Shown in pieces: positions 47,421-56,790 of a stretch of DNA of 64,000 nucleotides. Under the pieces are notes generated by a model that was not told the DNA's origin, ran no database searches, and saw only the letters and a list, made by a program, of their open reading frames with translations. Every line of letters starts with the position of its first letter. Position 1 is the first letter of the stretch. This DNA is from Thermoanaerobacter pseudethanolicus ATCC 33223. GTDB taxonomy: Bacteria; Bacillota; Thermoanaerobacteria; Thermoanaerobacterales; Thermoanaerobacteraceae. Both the position numbers and the translations under genes were made by a program. Location of the stretch: the NCBI RefSeq assembly GCF_000019085.1, contig NC_010321.1:2057001-2121000 (forward strand), read 5' to 3'.

Positions 47421-48425
47421 TTAGCCAATATTTTTTGTGCTTTGGCGTATTATCAACTGTGGTCTAAAATTAATAATTTTTTTCTTTAACTTTTTCCCTT
47501 CTACAAGTTTTATTAGCATTCGAGCAGCAGCCAGTCCCATATCATATGCAGGTTGCCTTATAGTTGTAAGCTGTGGTTCTAGTATTTGTGAAAGCTGTAT
47601 ATCATCAAATCCTACAACTGAGATATCGTCAGGAATCTTATAACCATATGAGCGTATGGCTTTATACGCTCCATATGCCATTAAATCATTAGAGGCAAAA
47701 ATAGCTGTTACTTCATGCTCTAACAATTTTTCCGCCCCAATTATGCCGCTATTTATCTTATAATCTCCTTCAAATATGAGCCTATTATCGACTTCTATTT
47801 CATTATCTACCAAAGCTCTTTTATACCCCTCCAATCTTTCAATAGCATTACTAATATACAGTGGTCCTGTTATACAACCAATCCTTTTATGCCCTAAATC
47901 TATAAGGTACTTTGTTGCAATGTAACCACCTTCGTAGTTATCAAGAAACACACCATAAATATCTTCAGAATCAATGCGCCTATCCATTATGACAACTGGA
48001 ATACCACTTTTTATAAGGTCTGTAATATGTTCATGTTTAGGAATAGAACTGCTGGTAAATATTATACCATCGACATATTTTTCTTTTAGTGCATTTATAT
48101 ACTCGCTTTCTTTCTCCAAATTGTCATCTGTATTGCACAAGAAGACGTTGTAACCGTAAATGTGAGCACTATCCTCTACACCACGGGCAATATCAGGAAA
48201 GAATGGGTTGGAAATATCAGGAATTATAAGACCGACAGTTTTAGTTTTTTTAGTAACTAATCCTCGTGCTATTGCATTAGGTTGATACCCTAATTCTTTT
48301 ACTAATTGAAGAATCCTATTTCTAGTTTCTTCACTGACCCCTTCAGTTTTATTGTTTATAACTCTCGATACTGTTGTAATTGATACATTCGCTAGTTTTG
48401 CAATATCTTTTATTGTTACAGCCAT
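47421..48425 (-). CDS. rbsR: LacI-family repressor of the ribose operon
   Basis: This 334-residue LacI/GalR repressor has the N-terminal helix-turn-helix TIKDIAKLANVSITTVSRVI and hinge YQPNAIARGLVTKKTKTVGL. The periplasmic-binding-like sensor domain includes IPVVIMDRRIDSEDI and ISVVGFDDIQLSQILEPQLT. As first gene of rbsRKDACB, with a dyad operator at its own promoter, it most likely represses the operon until ribose or its phosphate is present. The operator between promoter and start supports autoregulation. Confidence 0.92.
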   Translation of the reverse strand: MAVTIKDIAKLANVSITTVSRVINNKTEGVSEETRNRILQLVKELGYQPNAIARGLVTKKTKTVGLIIPDISNPFFPDIARGVEDSAHIYGYNVFLCNTDDNLEKESEYINALKEKYVDGIIFTSSSIPKHEHITDLIKSGIPVVIMDRRIDSEDIYGVFLDNYEGGYIATKYLIDLGHKRIGCITGPLYISNAIERLEGYKRALVDNEIEVDNRLIFEGDYKINSGIIGAEKLLEHEVTAIFASNDLMAYGAYKAIRSYGYKIPDDISVVGFDDIQLSQILEPQLTTIRQPAYDMGLAAARMLIKLVEGKKLKKKIINFRPQLIIRQSTKNIG

Positions 48426-48450
48426 AAATTCATCACCTATTAAATTTTAG

Positions 48451-48508
48451 TTTAACGTTTTAGTAAAACGCTTAACTATATAATAAAATAAAAATCACAT
48501 TTTGTCAA
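48451..48508 (-). promoter_or_regulatory. rbs operon promoter and RbsR operator
   Basis: Reading leftward: TTGACA (48503-48508), 17 bases, TATTAT (48480-48485), then a dyad GTTAAGCGTTTTACTAAAACGTTAA-like site at 48451-48475 whose core CGTTTTACTAAAACG is a perfect inverted repeat about AGT. The operator overlaps the expected transcription start, as for LacI-type autorepression. It may also serve as a catabolite (cre-like) site. Confidence 0.8.
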
Positions 48509-48603
48509 TAATAAAAATAAAAATTTTTTATAACGGTTAGTTGTATAATTAAATGCAACAGATAAAAGAATAGAAACCATAGTGAAAATCGTGTATGATA
48601 TAG

Positions 48604-49802
<1,199 letters not shown>

Positions 49803-50159
49803 GTTATATATGATTTGTTCCAAATCCTATATCTACATGATTTTCATTAGGTGTTGCATTTAATATTGCAATTTATAAAAAAATTTTTTATAACTCTTCA
49901 CGTGATTTAATCGAGTAGGAGGCGGTGACTAACCGCCGTCCTCTCACACCACCGTACGTACCGTTCGGTATACGGCGGTTCGGTAAATAAATAAGTGAGA
50001 TTACCTCCCTCTATTATCTTTTATTTTCTCTTAATATCTTAGTTTTTCTTTAATTTTCTCATCACAACAAGAGCATCTCATGGCTTATATTATCATTTCT
50101 TACTTATCTAACCATTAAATAGGTAAGTTTAATAAACCTCATATCCTATTTCCATATTA

Positions 50160-50330
50160 TGGCGGGATAGCTCCACTTATCTCATGGGGTTTACCCTCCC
50201 ATGTCTCACTGGATCTCCGTCCTTAATTCCTTCGTTCTACCTGCCATGAGGTGGATGTCATTTCTGCTCCATTGCAGGGTCTTTGCCCGTATGGTGATTA
50301 TTTTTTATGACAATTCCCGCTCTTGTTGTC
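50160..50330 (-). ncRNA. Structured region downstream of the IS110 transposase (candidate RNA)
   Basis: The 171 bases contain tight hairpins such as CATGGG-CCCATG (50183-50203) and CTGC-GCAG (50264-50277), are GC-richer than their surroundings, and carry no good ORF. IS110-family elements encode a non-coding bridge RNA in one non-coding end, so this is one of two candidates here. The alternative is intron domain IV sequence. The remaining 49985-50159 and 50331-50515 are AT-rich with nothing recognised. Confidence 0.4.
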
Positions 50331-50515
50331 AATATACCATCTTGACTAGTTGTTTTTGCTTTATTTCTTCCTTTACCTTTTATGTCACGTCGTTCACACT
50401 TTCGTTTTCCCTAAAAATTAATTCTTCTTAAGGATCAGCTTTTTAGATGTGAGTAAGTTAAAGCTGAAGAGAAGATAATTAACCCTTAATTGATTTTATA
50501 GTATGTTGGCACTTT

Positions 50516-51799
50516 TTATGCAGCTTCCTGTAAGGCTGGCCTCTTTATATCCTTCATCATCTTGATTGGGTCATATTTTACTCCTTTCTTTAATATGACA
50601 TAAAATATCCTTATCAGTTTGTTGCACAATACTATTAGTGATTGCTTCTTTTTTAACGGGTTTTGCGCTCTGGTAGTGTAATATTTGTGAAGTTCACGAA
50701 ACTCTTCGTTTTTTGCAACCAAGGCCATTACTGCAGTAAATAGTACTCTCCTCAATCGTTTCCTCCCTCTTTTACTTATTGTTGTTTCTCCTTTATACTT
50801 ACCAGAGCTATTCTCTACTAGGTTTAATCCTCCTAGTTTTTGTATCTGTTTTGGATGTTCATATTTCTCAATGTCTCCTACTTCTGCAATAAACCCTGCT
50901 ACTGTATTCATCCCTATCCCTTTGATTTCTAGTAGTTCTTTAACCCCTGGTATCTCAACTATTAATTCTTCCATCTTCTTCTCTATTTCTTCAATTTGTT
51001 TTTTGAGAAATTCGTATTGTTCAATGAGAGTCTTTATCTCGTATTCCGCCATCTTTATGCCCTGCTTCTTCCCTATGCTCTCCTTAGCAGTTTCTATCAG
51101 CTTTATAGCCCTTTTTTCTCCTACCCCTCTTTGTACTTCTTTCTTCCATATCGATATTATTTCTTCAGCACTCTTTTTTGCTATCTTCTCAGGCGTTGGA
51201 AATTCTCTTAATGTGATAAGTGCTGCTTTCCCTTCCCAGTCTGAAAATACGGTGTTAAACTCCGGAAAGTATATGTCCATCCATCTTGTTATTTGATTTT
51301 TTGTCATCCCTATTTGTTTGTTCAACCTGTCTTTTATGTCCATCGCTACCCTTAATTCTGCATATACTCCTTCAGGTATTGTCGGTTCTACATATCTCCC
51401 GTCTTTTACTAGCATTGCTATTGTTTTTGGGTCTTTTTTATCGCTTTTTGTGGGAGAATTGTCATCTAATTCTTTGCTCCTCTTTACATGGAATGGATTA
51501 ACCAATACTACCTTTATGTTATTGTCTTTAAGGTATTGGGCAAAACATAGCCAATATTGCCCTGTCGGTTCTATCCCTACTATTAGTTTGTTTTTCTTAT
51601 GTCTCTCCATCAAGTCTTTTGCCCATCTAAGAAATTTTGTTATACCTTCTCTATTGTTCTCAAATCTTAGGTATTTTCCATATTCTACTCCTCTGTAGTC
51701 AAATGCTCTGGCATAATGGCTTTCTTTTGCTATGTCTACTCCCGCAATTAATGTGTCTTCTGTTACTTGCAAAATCTTTTCATTTTGTGTATACTTCAT
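50516..51799 (-). CDS. IS110-family DEDD transposase (RNA-guided recombinase type)
   Basis: This 427-residue protein has an N-terminal RuvC-like DEDD domain (LIAGVDIAKESHYARAFDYR, VGIEPTGQYWLCFAQYL, NSPTKSDKKDPKTIAMLVKD) and a C-terminal Tnp20 domain (EIKGIGMNTVAGFIAEVGDI, then QIQKLGGLNLVENSSGKYKG). The Tnp20 domain should hold the catalytic serine, probably in the NSSGKYKG segment. A coiled coil lies between the domains. It appears intact. The exact IS ends could not be fixed, since IS110 elements have no clear inverted repeats. The leader carries a hairpin that pairs with its own ribosome site. Confidence 0.93.
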   Translation of the reverse strand: MKYTQNEKILQVTEDTLIAGVDIAKESHYARAFDYRGVEYGKYLRFENNREGITKFLRWAKDLMERHKKNKLIVGIEPTGQYWLCFAQYLKDNNIKVVLVNPFHVKRSKELDDNSPTKSDKKDPKTIAMLVKDGRYVEPTIPEGVYAELRVAMDIKDRLNKQIGMTKNQITRWMDIYFPEFNTVFSDWEGKAALITLREFPTPEKIAKKSAEEIISIWKKEVQRGVGEKRAIKLIETAKESIGKKQGIKMAEYEIKTLIEQYEFLKKQIEEIEKKMEELIVEIPGVKELLEIKGIGMNTVAGFIAEVGDIEKYEHPKQIQKLGGLNLVENSSGKYKGETTISKRGRKRLRRVLFTAVMALVAKNEEFRELHKYYTTRAQNPLKKKQSLIVLCNKLIRIFYVILKKGVKYDPIKMMKDIKRPALQEAA

Positions 51800-51802
51800 T
51801 TT

Positions 51803-51882
51803 AGGTACCTCCTGTTTATTTTGATAATTCGAGGTAAGTTCTAGAACTTACACTCTGTATTTTATCAGGAGGTACTTATTTT
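51803..51882 (-). promoter_or_regulatory. Leader hairpin masking the IS110 ribosome site
   Basis: Reading leftward, AAGTACCTCCTG is followed about 50 bases later by CAGGAGGTACCT, which contains the ribosome site of the transposase. Between them lies a second palindrome, GTAAGTTCTAGAACTTAC. Transcripts reading in from outside would fold and hide the ribosome site, a known way to limit transposase synthesis. Confidence 0.7.
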
Positions 51883-51904
51883 TTCAAAGTTCATTCTCCC
51901 TTAT

Positions 51905-52060
51905 TTTTTATTCATTACAGGAATGCTCCATATATTAGGCGTAGATTTCACTAAGCACTCCTAACCTTTATCTTCGAGTTCCACTCTATTTTCTGTTAGG
52001 CAGTCCCTATCAGGGTTGACAGCTTTCAAACATGAATAGTCTATCCTAATATCTACTTAA
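51905..52060 (-). ncRNA. Structured region upstream of the IS110 transposase (candidate bridge RNA)
   Basis: This stretch has an outer pairing TATTAGG/CCTAATA (about 51933-51939 with 52045-52051), a stem CCTAAC/GTTAGG enclosing a 29-base internal loop (51960-52000), and a small hairpin at 52005-52015. Large internal loops of this sort are the target- and donor-binding loops of IS110 bridge RNAs, which for the IS110 group lie ahead of the transposase. Domain IV of the intron is the alternative origin. No ORF is present. Confidence 0.4.
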
Positions 52061-52486
52061 ATACTACCGTCAAGTCCTTCCCTTACCTATCCTTTCGGTA
52101 GGTTCAAACAGTACTATGACTTGAGCTGACTTCTGAATGTTCAGCTATATCTCACGATATAGGTTACTCATGGAGAAAATTTATTCTCGACTTGAGCATA
52201 TCATTCAGACCTCCCCGGGTAAGAACGATAACCTTCATCTCATATATCTGCCAGATTTACTGTATGGGGTTCGGGTAGTGTTGGACTTCGTTTTGTAATG
52301 CAAACTCATCCGCCCCAATTCAGCCTCCTATCTGGTTCTTGTTCATCAGACCGAGATTTTGCCTGCCGCTTCCTTCAGATTCCACCTCACGATGGACACC
52401 CTTGCGGTTCGGCTAGTGGTTCCCACTACCAAGCCCACAGCGGACTTTCACCGCCAAGTTATCGCCCATGCCGGGCGCACATTATT

Positions 52487-52519
52487 ATAAAATCAGGGCT
52501 TTTTGTGCCCTGATTTTAT
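52487..52519 (-). terminator. Terminator of the oxidoreductase gene, intron target
   Basis: A 13-base perfect stem, ATAAAATCAGGGC / GCCCTGATTTTAT, has a 7-base loop and overlaps the stop codon of the split oxidoreductase gene. Intron copy 3 starts 6 bases beyond it. Confidence 0.85.
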
Positions 52520-52714
52520 ACTGTCTTTTTTAATATTTCCTCTATAATCTCTTGAGATTTTAACGTGCATTTTAATTCGTCATTTGCATAATTCCCTTCT
52601 AATACGTCCTTTAAAAAGCTTTTTACAGCAGTCTCAAAACCTCTTCTATAAGATATAGTATCCCAGCTTTCAAAATTATGCACATATATTTTGCCATTTT
52701 CCATTATTCTTATA
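52516..52714 (-). pseudogene. C-terminal part of split Gfo/Idh/MocA oxidoreductase
   Basis: The last about 64 codons (MENGKIYVHNFESWDTISYR, then GFETAVKSFLKDVLEG) continue the gene at 55928-56652. Removing transposon B and one copy of the 6-base duplication joins the parts in frame as DMESIRIMENGKIYVH, giving a 305-residue protein of normal family length. The local ATG could give a useless fragment. Confidence 0.88.
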
Positions 52715-52926
52715 TGTCAATTCTCAAATTAAATCTCCAAAGATTTTCAAATTATAATGGCATTTTTTAAGTGCATAAAAGTATTTTTTCTCAAATTATC
52801 ACAGCCTGATTAAAAATTTTTTTCACTTTTTAAGAGCATAACCGCCAAAATATGTTAATATCTGTTATTGGCAATTTGGGTTAATTGAAGTATAATAAAA
52901 AATGAGAGTAGCGAAAGCTACTACTC

Positions 52927-53727
52927 TCATAAACTGATTTCATTTTGTGCCTGGTATATTACTTCTTCATCTATTTCTCTTAGCCTTTTAGAATACGCAT
53001 AGAGAAGAGAAGCCGTTACCAGGTTATTTATTATCCTTGGCAGCCCTTTTGTTAGAGAATATATTGCTTCATATGCCGATGGTGTAAATATATCATCCAT
53101 CACTCCAGCTATTTTCATTCTTGTTTTTATATAATCTTGAATTTCTTCTTTTTTTAGCCCTTGCATTACATACTTTATAGAAATTCTTTGCCTTAGTGCA
53201 CTGTTTACATTCAAGGCTAGTTTGTTTCTTATGTGTGGTTGTCCTGAAAGTATCAGTATATACGGGTTTTGAGAATCCATATTAAAGTTAAATATTATTC
53301 TCAAATCTTCAAGAACATCATTAGAAACCAGTTGTATTTCATCTAATATTATGACAGGAGTTATCTTCTGGCTATAGTAAAGTTCTGTTATCGCTCTTTG
53401 TATCTGGTGAAAGAGCGTTACTTTTTTGTATGAGGGGGTTTCGCCTAAAATCATAGCCAATGCTTGATAGAATTCTCTCACTGTGAGTGTAGATAGAGCA
53501 AAGTAACATGGTTTAAATGTAGAACGGTTGAGGCTTTCAGCATATCTTCTTAATGCGGTAGATTTGCCTGAACCCGCCTCCCCAACGATAAGTCCTATAC
53601 CCCTTGTTTCTTGTAAATATTTTAGCCTGGCATTTAATTCAGCAATGTCTTCACTTATATAAAGGTCATTTACACTTATCTCTTTAGAAAATGGATTAAA
53701 TTTCATTCCAAAATATTGGGTAAACAT
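52927..53727 (-). CDS. TnsC/TniB-like AAA ATPase of transposon B
   Basis: This 266-residue protein is identical to the ATPase of copy A, with Walker A VGEAGSGKSTALRRYAE and Walker B VIILDEIQLV. The start is the ATG behind AAGAGGTG. It is inferred to choose or license target DNA for the DDE transposase. Identity between copies indicates recent duplication. Confidence 0.88.
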   Translation of the reverse strand: MFTQYFGMKFNPFSKEISVNDLYISEDIAELNARLKYLQETRGIGLIVGEAGSGKSTALRRYAESLNRSTFKPCYFALSTLTVREFYQALAMILGETPSYKKVTLFHQIQRAITELYYSQKITPVIILDEIQLVSNDVLEDLRIIFNFNMDSQNPYILILSGQPHIRNKLALNVNSALRQRISIKYVMQGLKKEEIQDYIKTRMKIAGVMDDIFTPSAYEAIYSLTKGLPRIINNLVTASLLYAYSKRLREIDEEVIYQAQNEISL

Positions 53728-53743
53728 TGTAAACACCTCTTTT

Positions 53744-55069
53744 TTAATCAATGATATCATTAAAGGATATTACTGGGGGATTAGGTTTTGCAGCAAAATC
53801 CACAGTATCTTCATTTTCGCTTACAACCTTTCTGTCTTCGATATATTCTACAGGAATTTTAGCATTCTCATGAAAATTTACCTTATACGCTTCCCCCACT
53901 TTTTTGCCTTCATGAAAAAGTAGAAGGGGTGTATTATCCTTAAGCCACTGCGGGTCATATCTGACTTCTAAGCGCATACCTTTAAACTTTTCTTCTGTTT
54001 CGTAAAGTATATTTTCCACTTTAAGTGTGGCATCTTTGTTTACTTTACGATTTACTCTTATGAGAAAACATTCATTCAACATATCTATGTCACCACACAT
54101 ATTTACCCTTGATATTTGAGACATGAAAAAATCTAAAGGACTCATGCCAATACTGCTATGTTCTTTTCGGTTGTAATCATCCTCCAGCCATTTAAAAAAC
54201 ATCATATTGAGCTCATCTATACTCTTTATGGATGTAGGATCTATTGTGCTTAAAAATCTCATTCTCACCGTATGAAAGAATCTTTCTATTTTCCCTTTTG
54301 AATGAGGTGAAAAGGGCTCAGCATGAATAAGAGATGTACCTAATGATGCACATATATATTCAAATTGAGTGCTTCTATATATCTTTCCATTGTCAGTGTA
54401 GAGCATTTTGGGTATTCCCCTTCTTAGCACTGCTTCTTTAAATGAGTCTCTTAAAGCTAAAAAATTCTGGGTATAGTAAAAGCGAGCATAGGTACACAGC
54501 CTGGAAGCATCATCTATATATGCAATAAGGTACGTTTGTCTCTTTGTTTTACCTTCTTTAATATATGGCCCATACATGACATCAGTCTGCCACAGTTCAT
54601 TGATGAATTCATGGGAAAATCTCTTTGTTTTACCCTCTTTTTCTTTATCTAAAGATTTTACAGGAATGTTTTTCAAAAACCTATAGAATGTCGAAAGGGA
54701 TACTTTATCCGGTGAGATTATTCCTTCTCCTATCAATGTCTCATAAAGAAGTTTGTTTGGCATTTCAGGATGTTCAAGCTTTTTTTGCTTTATTTTCTCT
54801 GAAAGTTCAAAGTTTATCTTTCTGTATTTGCCTCTGTCGCTTCGATAACCCGGCTTTAACGCTTCTATACCGCCTCTTAAATACTGATATAGCCACCCTC
54901 TAAGTGTCTTGGGAGTATATCTTCTCATTCCAAGATAAGGTATCTCAATAGGTTTATCGGAAAGAGCATCAAAATATTCTTTCTGATTTTTTACCTGTCC
55001 GTTTAGCACCGGACTTATCAGTGAAAATCTCTTTAATGCTATAGCTTCTCTCGCTTTTTCATCAAGCAT
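53744..55069 (-). CDS. TnsB/TniA/Mu-like DDE transposase of transposon B
   Basis: This 441-residue transposase has the same DDE residues as copy A (QTDVMYG, YTDNGKIY, KGKIERFF). Substitutions relative to A include KINFELSEKIKQ for KIDFELSERIKQ, KVSLST for KVSIST, HEFINE for HEYINE and TYARFYY for TYAHFYY. None touches the catalytic residues, so both copies should be active. The AAA ATPase gene follows on the same strand. Confidence 0.9.
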   Translation of the reverse strand: MLDEKAREAIALKRFSLISPVLNGQVKNQKEYFDALSDKPIEIPYLGMRRYTPKTLRGWLYQYLRGGIEALKPGYRSDRGKYRKINFELSEKIKQKKLEHPEMPNKLLYETLIGEGIISPDKVSLSTFYRFLKNIPVKSLDKEKEGKTKRFSHEFINELWQTDVMYGPYIKEGKTKRQTYLIAYIDDASRLCTYARFYYTQNFLALRDSFKEAVLRRGIPKMLYTDNGKIYRSTQFEYICASLGTSLIHAEPFSPHSKGKIERFFHTVRMRFLSTIDPTSIKSIDELNMMFFKWLEDDYNRKEHSSIGMSPLDFFMSQISRVNMCGDIDMLNECFLIRVNRKVNKDATLKVENILYETEEKFKGMRLEVRYDPQWLKDNTPLLLFHEGKKVGEAYKVNFHENAKIPVEYIEDRKVVSENEDTVDFAAKPNPPVISFNDIID

Positions 55070-55205
55070 TTATATGTTCCCCCTTCACTTTTTTGATTTC
55101 TTAATCGTAATTTTAGCTCATACCTGGGGGACATTAAAGGAAAAAGTTATGTTGCTAAGAAAAAATCAAAATTTTTATTTAAATCTTTCGGATTTAATGC
55201 TAAAA

Positions 55206-55802
55206 TTATGTGAGAGAGGCCAGAAATGATTTTTGGCAATGAGCATAAAACCGTTGGGAGAAGAGTGGTACAATGCTTATTATGTCCAAAATCTCTCTGG
55301 CCCTCTCTCTTTGTGAGTCAGTCTCAGATAACTTTATGTAAGGGTCTATTTGCCTTAATCCGTATATGATAAAACTTAAATTATTCATTATCCTTTTGGT
55401 GTAAAAATATATATGCTGTCTTGAAAATAGTATGGTGGGAAAGTTTCTTTTTAAGTCACTTATGAAAGAACTGAGAGTTTTTTCTCTTGTAAGTGTCTCT
55501 TTTAAAGACTTTACAATCATATTGAAAGAATACTGAAAATGGGGGAGACAGAAATCAGGAAGGTAGGAAAGAGTTCTTTTACACACAGGACATATATATC
55601 TTCTTATGGCTATTTTTATACAGTTGGATCCGTCTAAATAGTAACGGTAATAAAACCCGTGCTTTTTTAGTTTTACTCTACACTTGCAATCGGGATAAGG
55701 ACATCTATCTGGCGGGGCAGGGAAATTGTAATCTTTGCCCTTTCGTAAATACTCTTCAATGTTATCAACATGGAAAACTATTTGCATAAGTAACCTCTCC
55801 AA
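55206..55802 (-). CDS. Zinc-ribbon protein (DUF6431-like) of transposon B
   Basis: This 198-residue protein differs from the copy A version at about one residue (MQIVFHVD for MQIIFHVD). Both zinc pairs (CPYPDCKC and CPVC) are conserved. It is the first gene of the transposon, reading leftward, behind a palindromic leader. A regulatory or targeting role is inferred only. Confidence 0.75.
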   Translation of the reverse strand: MERLLMQIVFHVDNIEEYLRKGKDYNFPAPPDRCPYPDCKCRVKLKKHGFYYRYYLDGSNCIKIAIRRYICPVCKRTLSYLPDFCLPHFQYSFNMIVKSLKETLTREKTLSSFISDLKRNFPTILFSRQHIYFYTKRIMNNLSFIIYGLRQIDPYIKLSETDSQRERAREILDIISIVPLFSQRFYAHCQKSFLASLT

Positions 55803-55804
55803 TT

Positions 55805-55862
55805 AAAATTAATGCTAAAGGAATCTGAAAAAAATTTATCAAATTCCTTTAGCATTAATTTT
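55805..55862 (-). promoter_or_regulatory. Palindromic leader before the zinc-ribbon gene (copy B)
   Basis: The same perfect 20-base arms as in copy A (55805-55824 and 55843-55862) surround an 18-base spacer with several substitutions relative to A. Conservation of arms but not spacer suggests the dyad matters. Confidence 0.7.
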
Positions 55863-55927
55863 ATCACAAGATTATTTAATCTGAAAAATTTTTTCGATTT
55901 TAGGCTAAATTAATTTGAGAAATGACA

Positions 55928-56652
55928 CTTATACTTTCCATGTCTTCCACAACTGCACTTTTGCCATGCCCGTGTATCTCTAACCTTTCATAATCTTTTC
56001 CACCATTTCTATGCATGACTCCTATCGCTGTAGAACTATTAGATTTTAATACTACTTCTATGGATTTTAATGAATCTCCTTCTTTTAAAATATTTACATC
56101 TATGTCATCAACATCTTTAACTATATAGCATAAAGTGTCTATTACATGAATAAAATCGTCATAAAGTGTAAACTTAACACTATTTTTGATGTCATTATTC
56201 CTATTTTTCACCATAATGCACAATTCAGGTTTTAAGCCTTCAAACAAAGCTAAGGCTTTTTGATACATAGGCGCATATCTTCTGTTAAAACCTACCTTCA
56301 AAATAAGAGATTTGTCCATAGCCAAATCTATAAGTTCTTTTGTCTTATCTATCTCTTCAGTTATAGGCTTATCAACATATACGTGAATACCGCTTTTTAG
56401 TAGTTCTTTTACTATTTCATAATGGCTATCTGTGGTTGCATGTACAAAAGCACAATCTGGCTTTTGTTTTATCACAACGTCTATTTCTGTGTAAACATCA
56501 TAACCATATCTTTCTTTATATTTTTGGAGCTTTTCTTTGTTTCTTCCAACAATACCTAATATATTTAGTTCATCTAAATTAAATATGAAAGGCAAATAGG
56601 CTTTATTAAAAATATTCCCTGGCCCTATAATAATTGCTTTTAATTTTCCCAT
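55928..56652 (-). pseudogene. N-terminal part of split Gfo/Idh/MocA oxidoreductase
   Basis: This part holds about 240 codons of an NAD(P)-dependent oxidoreductase: nucleotide-binding start LKAIIIGPGNIFNKAYLPFI, EIDVVIKQKPDCAFVHATTD, the catalytic EKP-like HVYVDKPITEEIDK (Lys present, Glu replaced by Asp), and NRRYAPMY. Transposon B cuts it after DMESI. A reading that runs into the transposon adds a few foreign residues (VISQINLA). The family acts on sugars, inositols and glycosides; its place beside beta-glucosidase genes fits a sugar role. The gene is inactivated here. Confidence 0.9.
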
Positions 56653-56671
56653 GTCAACACCTCAGGTTATA

Positions 56672-56721
56672 AATAGTGTTTAAAATATTAAAAACCATTC
56701 AAAAATTTATTAAACACTATT
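56672..56721 (-). promoter_or_regulatory. Inverted repeat between tnpB and the oxidoreductase gene
   Basis: Perfect 12-base arms AATAGTGTTTAA (56672-56683) and TTAAACACTATT (56710-56721) with a 26-base spacer lie just ahead of the oxidoreductase start. It could be an operator for a local regulator such as the ROK protein, or belong to the right end of the IS607 element. Confidence 0.45.
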
Positions 56722-56790
56722 CTTTGCTAGGCTGTATTCAGCCTAACTGGGTGTAACCCCACACCCTCTATCCCCTCCGCAAATGCTTCG
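56722..56790 (-). ncRNA. Candidate guide (omega) RNA scaffold at the tnpB 3' end
   Basis: Reading leftward, the last tnpB codons form hairpins GGGTGTGGGGTTACACCC and AGGCTGAATACAGCCT, followed by AGCAAAG. TnpB nucleases use such RNAs from the end of their own gene, with the guide copied from DNA just past the element's right end. Here that would be the promoter region of the oxidoreductase gene. The precise right end was not established. Confidence 0.5.

Larger units (their letters stand above)
49910..52480 (-). mobile_element. Group IIC intron copy 3, no reverse transcriptase, carrying IS110
   Basis: It runs from GTGCGCCCGGC at 52480 to CTACTCGAT at 49910. The first about 400 bases follow copy 2 with scattered changes. 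Domain V (CCGCCGTATACCGAACGGTA, then CGTACGGTGG) is identical to the other copies, and domain VI has a different stem (GGCGGTTAGTCACCGCC). No reverse transcriptase or remnant is visible; instead an IS110-family transposase occupies the middle. The 5' splice site lies just after the terminator of the broken oxidoreductase gene. Splicing would need maturase from another copy. Confidence 0.8.
52715..55927 (-). mobile_element. Three-gene TnsB/TnsC-type transposon, copy B
   Basis: This 3,213-bp unit is the same length as copy A and nearly identical, with ends TGTCAATTCTCAAATTAA and inverted TGTCATTTCTCAAATTAA. It is flanked by the direct repeat CTTATA (52709-52714 and 55928-55933), a 6-base target duplication. 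It interrupts a Gfo/Idh/MocA gene. The few differences from copy A cluster in the right end and in the N-terminal half of the transposase gene. All three genes are intact. Confidence 0.93.

Noticed and set aside
50201-50431. 76-codon plus-strand ORF in the IS110 downstream region
   Set aside because: The DNA folds into hairpins and the predicted protein is of odd composition without a ribosome site, so it is better treated as non-coding.
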